NCBI GenBank assembly: GCA_964420125.1 | Contig: CAYQQQ010000017.1 | Coordinates: forward strand, 22,268 to 86,267 | Source: CAYQQQ01 sp964420125 | GTDB lineage: Bacteria; Actinomycetota; Acidimicrobiia; Acidimicrobiales; Microtrichaceae | Length of the DNA stretch: 64,000 nucleotides | Direction of reading: 5' to 3' | Shown here: in pieces, positions 39,801-47,734 of the stretch | Layout: every line of letters starts with the position of its first letter | Numbering within the stretch: position 1 is the first letter of the stretch | Notes under the pieces: generated by a model | Seen by the model: only the letters and a program-made list of their open reading frames with translations | Told to the model about the DNA's origin: nothing | Databases searched by the model: none | Program-made: the position numbers and the translations under genes

Positions 39801-42800
39801 TCGAGCCCGCCGTGCAGAACGGCAACCTCACCTGGGACAACGGCTTCACCCTCGCCCTCTCCGGCAACCTGACCCACGCCCTGGCCCCCGGCATCGTCAC
39901 CGGTGACGTCACCCTCGGGGCCAACATCGGCCTCGTCCCCGGCCAGCAGGGCCTGAAGTTCCTGGGCAGCGGCGACATCTCCGTGTGGGGCATGTCCTAC
40001 GCCGGCACCGCTCTGCTCATGGACCTCACCGACCCGGTCAACCCGAGCTTCGACTTCGCCTTCGAGACACCGCAGGTGGGCAACCCGCTCAGCTTCCTGA
40101 TGCCCGCCCAGGCCGTGCTCGAAGCGAGCCTCGACACCACCGGGATCCTCTCGGGCTTCGGCCTGGGGGTCGGCACCTTCGTCGATCGGCTCAGCACCGG
40201 CACCCTGGAGGTGGGCCAGGGCTTCTTCGACACCACGATCGACGCCCTCGTCGCCGACCTGGAGGCCGACCACAGCCGCTACCTGGCGCAGGTGGTGCTC
40301 GACACCGACCGCGACGGCTTCGTCTCCGCCGACGAGGACGCGTCCGTGATCACCCGCAACCACCTGATGGCCACCCTGTCCGCCCTGCTGGGCACCGCGG
40401 CCGGGCTGCCGGGTGATCCGCCCGGCGCGGGTCGGATCGGGCAGATCTTCCTCGCCGAACTGCTCAGGACCGCGAACACGGTGCTCTACGACGTGGGCTC
40501 CTTCGACCTGGCCGACGTGTTCACCAAGGCCGACTACGTGGCCTTCGCCCAGATCCTCGGTGCGGGCAACGAGGCCGTCGCCGCCGTGCTCGGGGTGATG
40601 CGCGACTCGGTGATCGAGGCGGGCGACGCCTTCATGTCGCAGTTCGACCCGTCGTTCCACCTGCGCGGTGCCCTCCAGCCCATCATCCTGGGGATCCCCT
40701 TCGGGGAGCCCCAGCACGAGGTGGAGCTGATCATCACCAAGGACGGCCTGGGCTTCGGCTTCGACACCAGCGTCGTCGACATCGGGATGCAGCTCTGCGA
40801 CCGCATCGTCCCCTTCATCAGCGGAGCGCTCTGCCGGCTCATGTCGCTGGGCATCGAGGACCACCTCGGCATGACCGTCGAGCTGCCCCTCGGCGGGATC
40901 GTCGAGGGCCTCTTCGGAGGGTCCGGGCTGCCCACCATCGATCCGATGAGCGGCGACTGGGCCATCGAGCTCCGAGGAGGTCTGCGCTGGCTCGACTTCG
41001 AGGTGGGCCAGATGACCGGCCTGGCCATCGCCCCCGGCAACCAGGCCTTCCTCGATGCGCACGTCCAGAAGCTCTACGAGGACCCCGATGCGCCGCTGGA
41101 CGTCTCCCGCATCCCGATCCAGAGCGAGGACCACTACAACGACCTGCTCACCTACGGCGGGATGCTCCTCAACGGTCGGCTCCTGCTGCCAGAGCTGCTC
41201 ACCGACCCCGTCGCCCTGCTCGGCTCCCTCGACCTCCCGGTCCCCGACGACCCCTTGGAGATCCCCGCCTGGGTGTCCTCGGTGGCCGAGCACCTGAGCC
41301 GGGTGGCGCAACCGGCCACGGTCCAGCTCTACCTGCCCAGCTTCGCCTCGGTGCTGCTGCCCAACTACGACGCCCCCACCGAGGCCGAGCGACTCACCCC
41401 CGTCGGCTCCGGCCAGGAGCTGGCCGACCGCTTCAACGAGGTGTCCGAGGCGGCCTACCTGGAGGGCACCTTCGACGGCACCCTGTTGAGCATCCCCTTC
41501 GGCAAGGCGCGGGTCTACACCGGCGTCGGCACGCTCGGAGTGGAGGGGCAGCTGCCCCTGATCGGCCTGCGAGCCGACTTCCAGCTCGACACCAGCCCCA
41601 CCCTCGGCACGAACGGCACGGTGGAGCTGCCCCGGGCCATCGCCAACGTGACCATCGACGAGGCCGACCTCGATGCCGTGCTCGCCAACCTGGGCCTGCC
41701 GCCCGTCGTCGGCGGGGTGGCCGGCATCGACGCCACCTTCCGGGCGGTCTCCTCCGCCTACGATCCGGCCTCCACCGACCCCCTGCTGCGCACCGGTGGC
41801 ATCGAGCTGGCCAGCCACCTCGACATCGCGGGCCTCGTCGACGACGCCGACTACCGCCTCGCCATCACCCCGTCGAGCACCGGCGGCCTCCCCGACGTGA
41901 TCGGCACGGCCAGTGTGGGCCGAGTCGGCCTCGCCGGCGTGGAGCTGCGCCGCGTGGACCTCACCATCGCCCAGCAGGCCGGGCGGCTCTCCTTCGGCCT
42001 CGACGGCACTGCGAGGATCCTCGGCGCGACGGCACACGTCCACGGCGAGCTCAACCCGGATCTGACCGGCACCCTCCAGGTCGACTTCGACAGCGGCGGC
42101 CCCCGTCTGGCCGGCTTCGACGTGCGCACCGGCTGGGCGCTCACCTTCACCCGTGTCGACGGCGAGCTGGTCTCCACCTTCACCTACGACGGGATGGTGG
42201 GGCTGCCCGCCTGGCTGTCCACCGCCACCGGCCAGGGCAGCGTCCATGCCACCGGAACCGTCGACTCCAACGGCACGATCGAGCTGAACCTCGACATCGA
42301 CTCGCTGAACCTGTTCGGCTTCCAGCTGCACGACGGCACCTACTCCGTCGTGGGCGACGCCACCAGTGCCCGGATGGACTTCGATGCCCGCGTCTCCTTC
42401 CTCGGTGCCGAGCTGCACTCGACGGGCTCCCTCGCACTCGGTCGCCGCGGTCCCTCGGGCTCGCTGGCGCTGAGCTTCCTGTCGGGCAACTCCTTGGCCT
42501 TCGGACCGGTGGCGGTCGAGGGAGCGCTCGCGCTGTCGGTCAGCCCGACCTCCGCCAGCATCAGCGCCACCGGCTCGGTCGACGTGCCCGGCGTGGCCAA
42601 CGACCTGGGGATCACCGGCACGATCGCCGCCAACGGCACGGGCAGCCTCGCCCTGACCGGGAGCTCTCTGGGGATCAAGGGCTTCGGCCTGACCCGCCAC
42701 ACCACCAGCCCGCCGCCGCCCCTGGCGTCCATCACCCGCACGCTCAGCGCCACCACCATGACGGTCGACGCCCGGTTCAACTTCCTGGGCTACGTCCTCG

Positions 42801-44392
42801 ACGTGGACGGCAACCTCTCGCTCTCGCTGAGCGGGCCGAGCGGGTCGCTGGCGCTCACCTACGGCGGGTCGACCAACATCCCATTCGGCGGCTGGACCCT
42901 CGAAGGCGGGGTCACCATGGCCATCAGCCCGACGGCGGGCAGCATCGCCGTGAGCTCCAGGATCGACATCCCCGGCCTGGCCAGCAACGTGACCACCGCC
43001 GGCAGCCTCGACTCGTCCCTGCGGGGCTCGATGACCGTCAGCGCCGGCTCGCTGCTGCTCGGTCCACCCGGGTCGCCGTTCTCCATCAGCGGCTCCTACA
43101 CCCTGAGCCGCCTGGGGTCGCCGGCGGTGATCGCCCTCACCGCATCAGGGGTGTCGCTCAACTGGGCCGGCGTGAGCGCCTTCACCGTCGACACCTTCTC
43201 CATCGCCACCGACGGCCACTTCGACGTCGAGGTCACCGGCAAGACGGTGACGGTCTCCCAGTTCTCCTGGACGCTGCCCGACTTCGACCTGCACGTCGGG
43301 GCCGTCGCCGCCGGCGTGGAGCTGCAGATCGGCGAGTCCTCGCTGTCGATCAACAACATGGGCACGCTGACCATCCCAGGTGTCGACGTCGACACGACCG
43401 GCGACTTCACCAAGACCCTGGTCAGCACGCGACTCGACATGGCCGCCCTCCAGCTCCAGGGGAAGCTGATCTTCGAGCGCCAGAGCGGTGTGTTCCGGCT
43501 GCGGGTGACCGGGATCTCGGGGTCCAAGCCCGCCAAGTTCTCGATCCCGAACTTCGCCACGATCAACGTGGCGGACTTCACCATCTCCTCCAACGGCACC
43601 TTCAACGCAGTGGCCACCACCACCCGGCTCGGGCCCTCCGCGCTCAGCATCCGCAACGCCTCGATCTCGGTGAAGAAGACCGGTCTCGGCATCGGCTCGT
43701 TGGAGGTGCGGGTGGCCGGCGGAGAGCTGCATCTGCCCGTGGGGGACCCGATCGACCTGCCGACGCTGCACATCGACGGCGACGCCGAGTGGAGCCAGTC
43801 CTTCACCGCCAGCGGCCTCGACTTCGGACCGGCCCTGCGCACCAGCAACAACCCGTCGTTCACGGTCTCGCTCTCCGACGGCGTGCTCGCCCTCGACCTC
43901 GACGAGACGCTGTACGTGAGCGTGCTCGCCGGCAGCATCGACATGCGGCTGCGCGAGCTCCACGTCGACTCCGCCGGCGGCTTCGACGGCAACGTGCGGG
44001 GCCGGCTCAGGGCGCTCGGCTACCTGTTCGCCGCCGCCACCTTCGACGTGAGCCTCTCCAACGGCCGGGTGCGGATGCGGATCCCCTCCTCGGATCGGGT
44101 CAGCGTGGACCTGGGGCCGGTGAGCGGCAGCTTCTACGGCTCGATCTACTCCGACGGCGACTTCCACTTCGCCGGCTCCGCGGCCATCGACCTGACCTAC
44201 GCGTCCGTCGGGCTCAAGGGCACCGCGTCGGTGGACCTGCGTGACAGCGGGCTCTCGGGCAGCTTCACCGGCGAGGCGTGCGTGGCCGTGTGCATCGACG
44301 TGGTCGGCGGTTCCATCAGCAGCACCGGCCGGCTGACCGTGTGGATCGCCGGGATCCGCTACCGAGTCCAGATCTTCGACCGTCCGGAGTAG
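30890..44392 (+). CDS. Giant secreted multidomain beta-rich protein with Calx-beta domains (about 4500 aa, contains an assembly gap)
   Basis: A Sec signal peptide (MPRRALTATAAAVVTLLL, then ATAAATPA) opens the protein. Three long units follow, starting near residues 46, 459 and 1103, each opening with Cys-x-V/A-x-W/F...NWS...P...D-x-V/A-C-I and carrying TNRPGATI blocks, as in secreted beta-helix proteins; the third includes 221-aa tandem repeats around the 100-N gap. Two Calx-beta domains lie at about 1708-1930 (both end in TIVDDDA). From about 1930 to the end is a very long alternating beta-strand region with repeated SGPSGSLAL and SP-x-SGSI-type blocks, plus a canonical EF-hand loop DTDRDGFVSADE near residue 3138. 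There is no LPXTG, SLH or C-terminal membrane segment. A calcium-dependent surface or matrix adhesin is an inference. Confidence 0.85.
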   Translation: MPRRALTATAAAVVTLLLTIGLPATAAATPAAAAAPTAPATPAAPSAPAECTVKWYGDAHTPDWHDAGNWSTGAVPKFDDVVCIEDGFYVLHSTGTTFVGELQVSGDLTVSGGSIAPATSSTVYDLHLAGGLLAPVTELTITHALDWTSGVLAGTGSTVLAATATATMNGTGTKTLSGTLVNQGTLTWSSGLFEMATGGDPHLDNHGTFEIDGAVTSPSVGEDLPLFTNRPGATIVKRGPGAAKLGDQRATLVNDGTVQVDGGTLWIDTHLDGFGGADLNTGTWVVADGATLKLFKANDLSTNSADISLLGPSAAFQDGSGNDALTKLATNSGSLTLVGGRDLAVAGELTNNGTLHLGPGSELSVVEDFYAANGRLELEVAGLSSDSHGRVSATGTAWLGGTLAASLIDPFVPAPTDEFEVISATSLSGSVATVEGGLFVVYDRPDGRVLLTPTEPAPGCDATFDGGGGTELWGNPANWSSGTLPGPGDVACISEGWSVNFLSGTATVGAIRADGYLQVSDGSLEVLGESTIHHLHLGGGTFTGSGDVTVTSELVWYGGTLAGTGTLTLAPGATGDLRGSLLLSRHLRNEGTMNYSGSSGSIGLRTDMDGAAHLDNAGTFGIYADFETQRWSGETPPAITNRPGATILMHGSTTQEGVLGDYDVGFINDGTVTVSRGTLTVSAGMGSGSGDWLVPGGTLKFDDGDWELTGDVAGAGTVQVVVEGLRMAGDGRWGPVGTTVIDDGELDIDSTPAEPNTTGALIVDGTLDGDGDLHVTGTLTMPTGYLGGSGALVIDPSATADIDASSMVRLGRHLRNEGTLTWSAGTITAWSGEGFYPHLDNAGTLNLTGTVAINWMWGTTPPQFTNRPGATIVKSGPSASTATFGSGEFSNEGTVRVEDGGTLTIDATLAQISGTTLTGGRWEVVDGTLKLGGLSYLATNQAEIELWGNSSSIANGSDSDALTGSLVSNAGILSLHDRILDVSPGFANSGTIRLDPRSEVHGPDGFSQSATGRLVIEISGVAPTGSNGAIETNLASLDGVLESVLVPPDGQQEPYEPSASDEFKVIRADALIGTFSSVEGPLAATYDAAEGDVLLSLGGSPTSCNVEWDGSAGDGRWDTAANWSTDAVPGANDWVCIPEGATANHVTGASAVAAVTAPGTLRISDGTLSINGDSSVTDLQLAGGTLDGAGGIDVQDQFTWSWGSLNGTGDLTLVGNATGTVSGSVSLARHLVNEXXXXXXXXXXXXXXXXXXXXXXXXXXXXXXXXXXWSGGNLNGTGVLRVAPGATGTVSGSVSLARHLVNEGTLVWQSGTIALNDTNGVHAHLDNHATFEIRTADNSYAVCCTAHPTITNRPGATITKTTAGITTLGSGNTEFVNDGTVRAMTGTLRVGGGTASGGAGTWVADSVLTLHSGAFALTGAVTGGGQFSSSGANVRFTGSNQITPAELAVTAGSLDLDNDPDGGNTVGTLSLTGGVLDGNAELTVTDTLTWSGGNLNGTGVLRVAPGASATISGAISLARHLVNQGTLAWQSGNLALNDSFGVHAHLDNHATFEIGDSTNAYTVCCSAHPTITNRPGATITKTTTGTTNLGSGSTELINDGTIEIGSASTLSLGGTFDQGSTGRLDLSLAGTSPGTTHARFLVSGVANLDGAIATTAAGGFEPSDGDEFLVLDAASLSGTFATVDSPLTPHYDTAAGTVTLVDEGFVPVPPTVSLSPQSAVESSGTFMIEVHGVGGNVADVVPVQVLDGTALATTDYSTAFTPTTVAVVPDGLTYVPVTIEADALDEDDETFTVVVGTATATMTIVDDDAPPQVVIDGLSITEGDEGSVDAELSVRLVDPTFGSLPQPSSRVVTVEASTQDGTAVAGSDYTGTTDTLVFQPGETTQTFTVPILGDAADEDNEQFSATLQGATNATIPDGELATVTIVDDDATGGGPVADQLASGGAQLFDLLDDWGTEYDLDRNGPSPFELPGLTDELASLYEPQDELDALDSPFSGLDDDLEALCGQLQARGLTIDWVEGGVCGHPAPPTAADIIQVRYTTRLSELAEALGFTDDEFNDDAEGILDGLAADLGLDTDFDSSADLVVTLVVGVDETGFYVADESGLRLEVGATATVSGTGDVGGVDGLDLEGPATVDVAVLLEANGGPARLRAAELAGSPAAYLRPAAEGTVGLHLDATLDPVALSWDSTFTLAIDADFTTDIAVDARLEGTLTLPGLTDAGQPATIEMVGTFDGTTWTLTGEGASAAEYALAGFEVDELGFQVVLSPTTFTGTGAASLHADLGDGAHPVDIALTAGFDHTAWHAEGHLALGDVTLGTDPALAWLHDVTLDAAFDGDITAGSLGGGVSVAAGVVVLNPEPAGGGDEPEGVARAEDVSGTLTADGRLVLHAGALSARIGDAIDVAATDVDLTLGSGATDPVLTIASATATVPSLNGLGVTFTGLHLDRDGSWGAESVEVASQGLLQTIGLGGIVPFDITSVALDFPDLEDLDAFEVSVTGSIDFAAMGALPFTPLIGLGGPAISPTSPAEDNVFTFSIAVESLSEGRIRPWDLGPITLGFDDLDVGGVTLGSQLTLGGYQDGLWTGDACGSLSILAGLEDLQGETTIDVCGSLDINPDGASLDLDGTFSLSATLGDAVTIEGAELAFGLGIAVDDQFGFAVTGPTFEGLGVDRIAIAFGDLMRLVGTEVDLDFSPAPGEPLVAFGGTLGDGSLAVEFDDADVFSGWGGEAGNIGIAADGTVLLLPGFFVDITVPDATHFGLPDWLPLRVDEVGIRFPDVDLDNIPPEGLPIDDLANFAIRFSGGLEATAAWPIAAAVDGLEVDLGKLSRGEFPITNLDGFKMGVEPFELVPGFRVGGGLELGRIDVDGDVAPGEQTEEVLYGRIFGEFNYEGMGAGIDLVVSQYGPVLAQLQVPLAIPLDGGALGGVILSSVEGGINFGGPAFPDPERPVDILHDPAFDTDFPVNDDTIRNSVEPAVQNGNLTWDNGFTLALSGNLTHALAPGIVTGDVTLGANIGLVPGQQGLKFLGSGDISVWGMSYAGTALLMDLTDPVNPSFDFAFETPQVGNPLSFLMPAQAVLEASLDTTGILSGFGLGVGTFVDRLSTGTLEVGQGFFDTTIDALVADLEADHSRYLAQVVLDTDRDGFVSADEDASVITRNHLMATLSALLGTAAGLPGDPPGAGRIGQIFLAELLRTANTVLYDVGSFDLADVFTKADYVAFAQILGAGNEAVAAVLGVMRDSVIEAGDAFMSQFDPSFHLRGALQPIILGIPFGEPQHEVELIITKDGLGFGFDTSVVDIGMQLCDRIVPFISGALCRLMSLGIEDHLGMTVELPLGGIVEGLFGGSGLPTIDPMSGDWAIELRGGLRWLDFEVGQMTGLAIAPGNQAFLDAHVQKLYEDPDAPLDVSRIPIQSEDHYNDLLTYGGMLLNGRLLLPELLTDPVALLGSLDLPVPDDPLEIPAWVSSVAEHLSRVAQPATVQLYLPSFASVLLPNYDAPTEAERLTPVGSGQELADRFNEVSEAAYLEGTFDGTLLSIPFGKARVYTGVGTLGVEGQLPLIGLRADFQLDTSPTLGTNGTVELPRAIANVTIDEADLDAVLANLGLPPVVGGVAGIDATFRAVSSAYDPASTDPLLRTGGIELASHLDIAGLVDDADYRLAITPSSTGGLPDVIGTASVGRVGLAGVELRRVDLTIAQQAGRLSFGLDGTARILGATAHVHGELNPDLTGTLQVDFDSGGPRLAGFDVRTGWALTFTRVDGELVSTFTYDGMVGLPAWLSTATGQGSVHATGTVDSNGTIELNLDIDSLNLFGFQLHDGTYSVVGDATSARMDFDARVSFLGAELHSTGSLALGRRGPSGSLALSFLSGNSLAFGPVAVEGALALSVSPTSASISATGSVDVPGVANDLGITGTIAANGTGSLALTGSSLGIKGFGLTRHTTSPPPPLASITRTLSATTMTVDARFNFLGYVLDVDGNLSLSLSGPSGSLALTYGGSTNIPFGGWTLEGGVTMAISPTAGSIAVSSRIDIPGLASNVTTAGSLDSSLRGSMTVSAGSLLLGPPGSPFSISGSYTLSRLGSPAVIALTASGVSLNWAGVSAFTVDTFSIATDGHFDVEVTGKTVTVSQFSWTLPDFDLHVGAVAAGVELQIGESSLSINNMGTLTIPGVDVDTTGDFTKTLVSTRLDMAALQLQGKLIFERQSGVFRLRVTGISGSKPAKFSIPNFATINVADFTISSNGTFNAVATTTRLGPSALSIRNASISVKKTGLGIGSLEVRVAGGELHLPVGDPIDLPTLHIDGDAEWSQSFTASGLDFGPALRTSNNPSFTVSLSDGVLALDLDETLYVSVLAGSIDMRLRELHVDSAGGFDGNVRGRLRALGYLFAAATFDVSLSNGRVRMRIPSSDRVSVDLGPVSGSFYGSIYSDGDFHFAGSAAIDLTYASVGLKGTASVDLRDSGLSGSFTGEACVAVCIDVVGGSISSTGRLTVWIAGIRYRVQIFDRPE
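34592..34691. other. Assembly gap (100 N) at a tandem repeat
   Basis: The gap falls inside the giant gene. The 54 nt before it (34538-34591) recur identically at 34745-34798, so the assembler failed at a repeat. From the 663-nt period, the missing DNA should be at least about 556 nt. Confidence 0.95.
34692..35690 (+). repeat. 663-nt tandem repeat within the giant gene
   Basis: The sequence beginning CCTGGTCCGGCGGCAACCTG at 34692 returns at 35355, a period of 663 nt (221 codons). The copies share WSGGNLNGTGVLRVAPGA, VSLARHLVN, WQSG, HAHLDNHATFEI and a CC-x-AHPTITNRPGATITKT block. The second copy diverges after about 35690. At least one more copy is probably hidden in the gap. Confidence 0.85.
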
Positions 44393-44423
44393 CCGCGCAC
44401 CTGCAACCGGTCCCCGGACGCGT

Positions 44424-44460
44424 CGGTGGGGGTTCCGTCGCTTCGACGGAACCCCCACCG
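44424..44460. terminator. Strong bidirectional terminator
   Basis: CGGTGGGGGTTCCGTCG (44424-44440), CTT loop and its perfect complement (44444-44460) form a 17-bp stem midway between the convergent giant gene and the beta-propeller gene. This is the most stable hairpin I see in the window. Confidence 0.85.
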
Positions 44461-44475
44461 GCAAGTCGGCGTGCT

Positions 44476-45861
44476 CTACCGGAGTCGGGCGACGTCGGCG
44501 ACCACGATGCCAGTTCCCCCGCCGAGCCCCGCGTCCAGGGAGCCCTGGGCCGTGAGCAGAACCAGGCCGCTGTCCTGCTGGCCCACGCTCTGGGAGGCCG
44601 GTCCGGCCAGGAGGACCCCACCCTGGTTGTCGACCGAGAGGCTCAACGCTGCACTGGAGTAGGCGGCCGCCTGCACGCTGCGGACCCCTCCGACCCCGAA
44701 GGACTGGTCCAGGTCGCCGGCGGGGGTGAAGCGTCCAGCCGACATCCGGCTGCCTCCCACATCACCGGCGAAGGTGATGACACCGTGGTCGATGGCCACC
44801 GCGTTGACCCGCTCCTCGGCGTAGAGCTCGGACGAGGCGACGATGTGGATGCCATCGGAGGAGAACGTCGGGTCCGGCTGGCCGTTCGGCAGGAGTCGAG
44901 CGACTGCGTAGTCCGCAGCGGAGCCGTTGGCGTAGTTGGCGTAGGAGTAGCCACCGACGGCGATCGACCCGTCATGGTCGACGGCGATCGAGGTGAGATC
45001 GTTGCTGAACCCCGGCACCGTGGTGTAGCCGCCCTGGCCGATCGACGGATCGGGTTGGCCCGAAGCGGTGTAGCCGAAGAGGGTGGCGTAGAAGTGGCCG
45101 TCCGCAGCCAGGGAGGTCCCGGCGACCAGGATGGCGCCATCGGGACGCAGGTCGACGGCTCTGGCGGAGCTCGGGGAGCCGACTGCGGTGTTGACGCCGA
45201 AGCCGTTGGAGCCGAAGGTGGCGTCGAACTGCCCGGTCGGGCTGAACCGCATGACGACCTGGGCCGTCCCGGTTCCGCTGAGGGTGCCCGAGGCGGCCAC
45301 GACCACGCTCCCGTCGGGCGCCAGTGCGACATCGTGGACCGCGTCCACGACCCCGTCACCGAACGGGCTGGACTGCGCGGGGCGCCCGTGGTTGAACGTC
45401 GGATCGACGACGAGCCTGTGGGTCCTGGCGTCGTAGACGTAGCGGACCGCGAACGCCGCACGCTTCGTCGTGCCGTCTGCTGCGGTCACCGGCTGCGTGC
45501 CGGCCACGACCACCGACGTGGCGTGGTCGCCCGTCGAGACGTCCAGTCCTGCGGAGCTGGCATCCCGCACCGGTACGGTCAGCGTCTGAGCGGGTGATCC
45601 GTCCGGGTTCCACACGACCGTGCGCACCACGCCGGGCTCGACGTCGTGGGTGGTCACGATGCACCCGTCCGGCAGCCGTGCGACATCGGTGGCGACGTCC
45701 ATGATGTTGCTTTCGGCAGCTCCCGCGGTCTGCGGATGCACCGCGAGGCGCAGGATCCCCGATGACAGCAGGATGGCTCCCAGGACGACGGCGCGGATGG
45801 CGTTGCGCACCACGCATCGCACCAAGAACCTGGTGAGGACTGGGGTGTTGGGGGAGTTCAT
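44476..45861 (-). CDS. Secreted delta-60-repeat (DUF5122-type) beta-propeller protein
   Basis: The 461-aa product begins with a signal peptide or anchor (about residues 8-45, ending AAES). It then has repeated units of the form VALAPDGSVVVAASG...RFSPTGQFDATFGSNG, DLRPDGAILVAGTS, and LLPNGQPDPTFSSDG, which is the delta-60 repeat expected to fold as a beta-propeller. The last unit ends at VADVARLR with no anchor. The ATG at 45861 has GGAAAGGAACC upstream. It is convergent with the giant secreted protein, so the two may both serve the cell surface, but nothing in the sequence links them directly. Confidence 0.85.
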   Translation of the reverse strand: MNSPNTPVLTRFLVRCVVRNAIRAVVLGAILLSSGILRLAVHPQTAGAAESNIMDVATDVARLPDGCIVTTHDVEPGVVRTVVWNPDGSPAQTLTVPVRDASSAGLDVSTGDHATSVVVAGTQPVTAADGTTKRAAFAVRYVYDARTHRLVVDPTFNHGRPAQSSPFGDGVVDAVHDVALAPDGSVVVAASGTLSGTGTAQVVMRFSPTGQFDATFGSNGFGVNTAVGSPSSARAVDLRPDGAILVAGTSLAADGHFYATLFGYTASGQPDPSIGQGGYTTVPGFSNDLTSIAVDHDGSIAVGGYSYANYANGSAADYAVARLLPNGQPDPTFSSDGIHIVASSELYAEERVNAVAIDHGVITFAGDVGGSRMSAGRFTPAGDLDQSFGVGGVRSVQAAAYSSAALSLSVDNQGGVLLAGPASQSVGQQDSGLVLLTAQGSLDAGLGGGTGIVVADVARLR

Positions 45862-45998
45862 GGCTGGTGGTTCCTTTCCGTTGGCACCACTCAGCGTGGC
45901 CCCATCCCCACTTTCCGTCATCGGCCGAAGTGGCTCATCCCGGCCCAGGGCGCGACTTCCTTCCGCTCCCGAGCCATCGGAGCGCTCCAGCCCCGGCG

Positions 45999-47734
45999 TC
46001 ACGGCGGTGGATAGGTGGGAGGCCGCTGCGCCTCGGGAACCTCCTCGACGACCGTGATGGCGCCGTCCTCGTCGAACGCGGCCAGCTCCTCATCGGTCAT
46101 CTCGCCGGGCAGGTACCTTCGGCCACCGTTGGCGTAGCGCCACATGCCGGTGCCGCTGTTGCCCTGCTCGTCCGGGCCCACCGCGTTGGGATCCCACCAG
46201 ATCTCGGTGACATCGTCGGTGGCGAGGTAGTCCACCCGCGGCTCGGCGCTGGTGCAGTCCTCGCCTTGGTCCGGATCCATGCGGAAGTAGCCGTGATCGC
46301 CGAAGCTGACCTGCGGCACGGTCACCCCTCCTCCGCTGGGAGGGTACTTGAAGAGGCCCTCGGCGAAGGTCTCGGGCCGCAGGTCAGCTCCGGCCATGTG
46401 GATGCCCAGGAACAGCACCTGCAACGGCGCGTAGATCAGGGCGTTCGTGTTGGCGGCGGCGGGCGGGGTGCCGTGGAACCACTCGTGCAGTCGCCACGGG
46501 TCGCCCTGCTCGCGTTCGGTGCGTGCACCGAGGGAAGAGATCCCGAAGGCGTGCCGCCACTGCTCGGGGTCGTACATGCGCCCGAACACGGTGGTGTCGG
46601 TGAGCGCCGTGCCCGACACGATCCACTCCGGGTGGTAGTCCTGCTCGGTGGCGGCCCGCGTCAGGTGGATGGGCATGATCGGGTCACCGAGGTAGATGAT
46701 GCTGGTCACCCCCTCGGCCTTCATCTTGGCGACGATGGTGGTGGCCCGCTGGGCCATGGCGCCGAAGTCCAGCAGGAAGGTCTCGGTGAGCGTCGGCTCG
46801 TACCCTGCCGCCGAGCCGCACTCGCGGGTCCGATCGCTCACCTGGTCGAACACCGGCGGGCTCTGCTCGATGTGCACCACGCCGAACGTGCGCTCGCTCC
46901 GGCGGAGCTCCTCGTCTCCGGCGTGCTCCGCCGGACGACCCACCAGGCGCCGGGTGATGAAGTCCCCCAAGCTCACGAGGAACTCCTCCGCAGTGGGCTG
47001 CAACCCCCAGATGTAGGGAGCATGCTCCTGGTAGAAGCGGTCGGGCCCGATGCCGCTGCAGGAGATGCACACGATGCCCCGACGTGAGAGCTCCTCGGCG
47101 AACGCGGAGGAGCGGTCGGGGCCTCCCAGCACCGCGAAGGGCCGGACGGTCTCGGCGACGGTGATGGCATCCGCCTGGGCGGCGGTGTTGTCGTCGCCTG
47201 CACCGGTGCCCTCGAAGCGCACGATCTCCACCGATCGGCCGTAGGTCTCGAAGCGGTCCTCGAACATCTCCACGTAGGCGTCGCGGGTGGCGGCCACGTC
47301 GTCGGGGTCGTCCAGCAACGCGGCGAACGAGTTGAGGAAGTCGGCGTTGGGGGACGGCACGTAGACCGCCACGGTGATCGTCTCGGCGGTCACTCCAGGT
47401 GCGGTGGCACCACCGTTGTCCTCCGGAGGTGCGGGAAGGCACGGAGGCGCGTAGACGCTCGGCACACGGATCCGCCCGGTGGAGGGATCGCAGGACGCCA
47501 TCCACTCGATCCCGTCCACGTCGCCACGTTCGAGGGCCTCCTGGTAGGTGAGGGGGGTGTCGACCTCCCCCGCCGCCTTCGAGCTGTGCTGCCCGTCGGC
47601 GGAGGAGGGGGGGTCCCGACGCTGGCGATCGTGGCGATCACGCCGAGCGCCACCACGATCAACCCCAGCGGCCCGTACTTGACCACCGGGCCGAGTCGCC
47701 GGCGTTCGGGTCCTCCGAGGGCGGAGCTCACCAC
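45999..47734 (-). CDS. ABC-transporter substrate-binding protein (branched-chain amino-acid type) with an apparent -1 frameshift
   Basis: The N-terminal frame (GTG 47734 or 47731) gives a positively charged start and one membrane segment (about 20-40, YGPLGLIVVALGVIATIASVG). The mature domain is in another frame, from SSKAAGEVDTPLTYQEAL to the stop at 45999. It contains the periplasmic-binding-fold blocks VLGGPDRSSAFAEELSRRGIVCIS and SIIYLGDPIMP. The frames meet at a run of seven C (plus strand G7 at 47607-47613); adding one C joins them cleanly (SVGTPPSSADGQHSS). It overlaps the upstream transporter gene stop. Either a sequencing error or a real inactivation explains it. The ligand is unknown. 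Confidence 0.75.

Noticed and set aside
34187..42700. Open frame of about 2800 codons on the minus strand
   Set aside because: It is antisense to the giant secreted protein and arises from GC-rich codon structure. It has low-complexity His/Gly/Val/Asp content, no domain, and the plus-strand frame has the signal peptide, Calx-beta and EF-hand motifs.
44424..44460. Long perfect inverted repeat as a possible IS end or attachment site
   Set aside because: It lies between two convergent stop codons with a 3-nt loop, which fits a bidirectional terminator. No transposase or target duplication is present.
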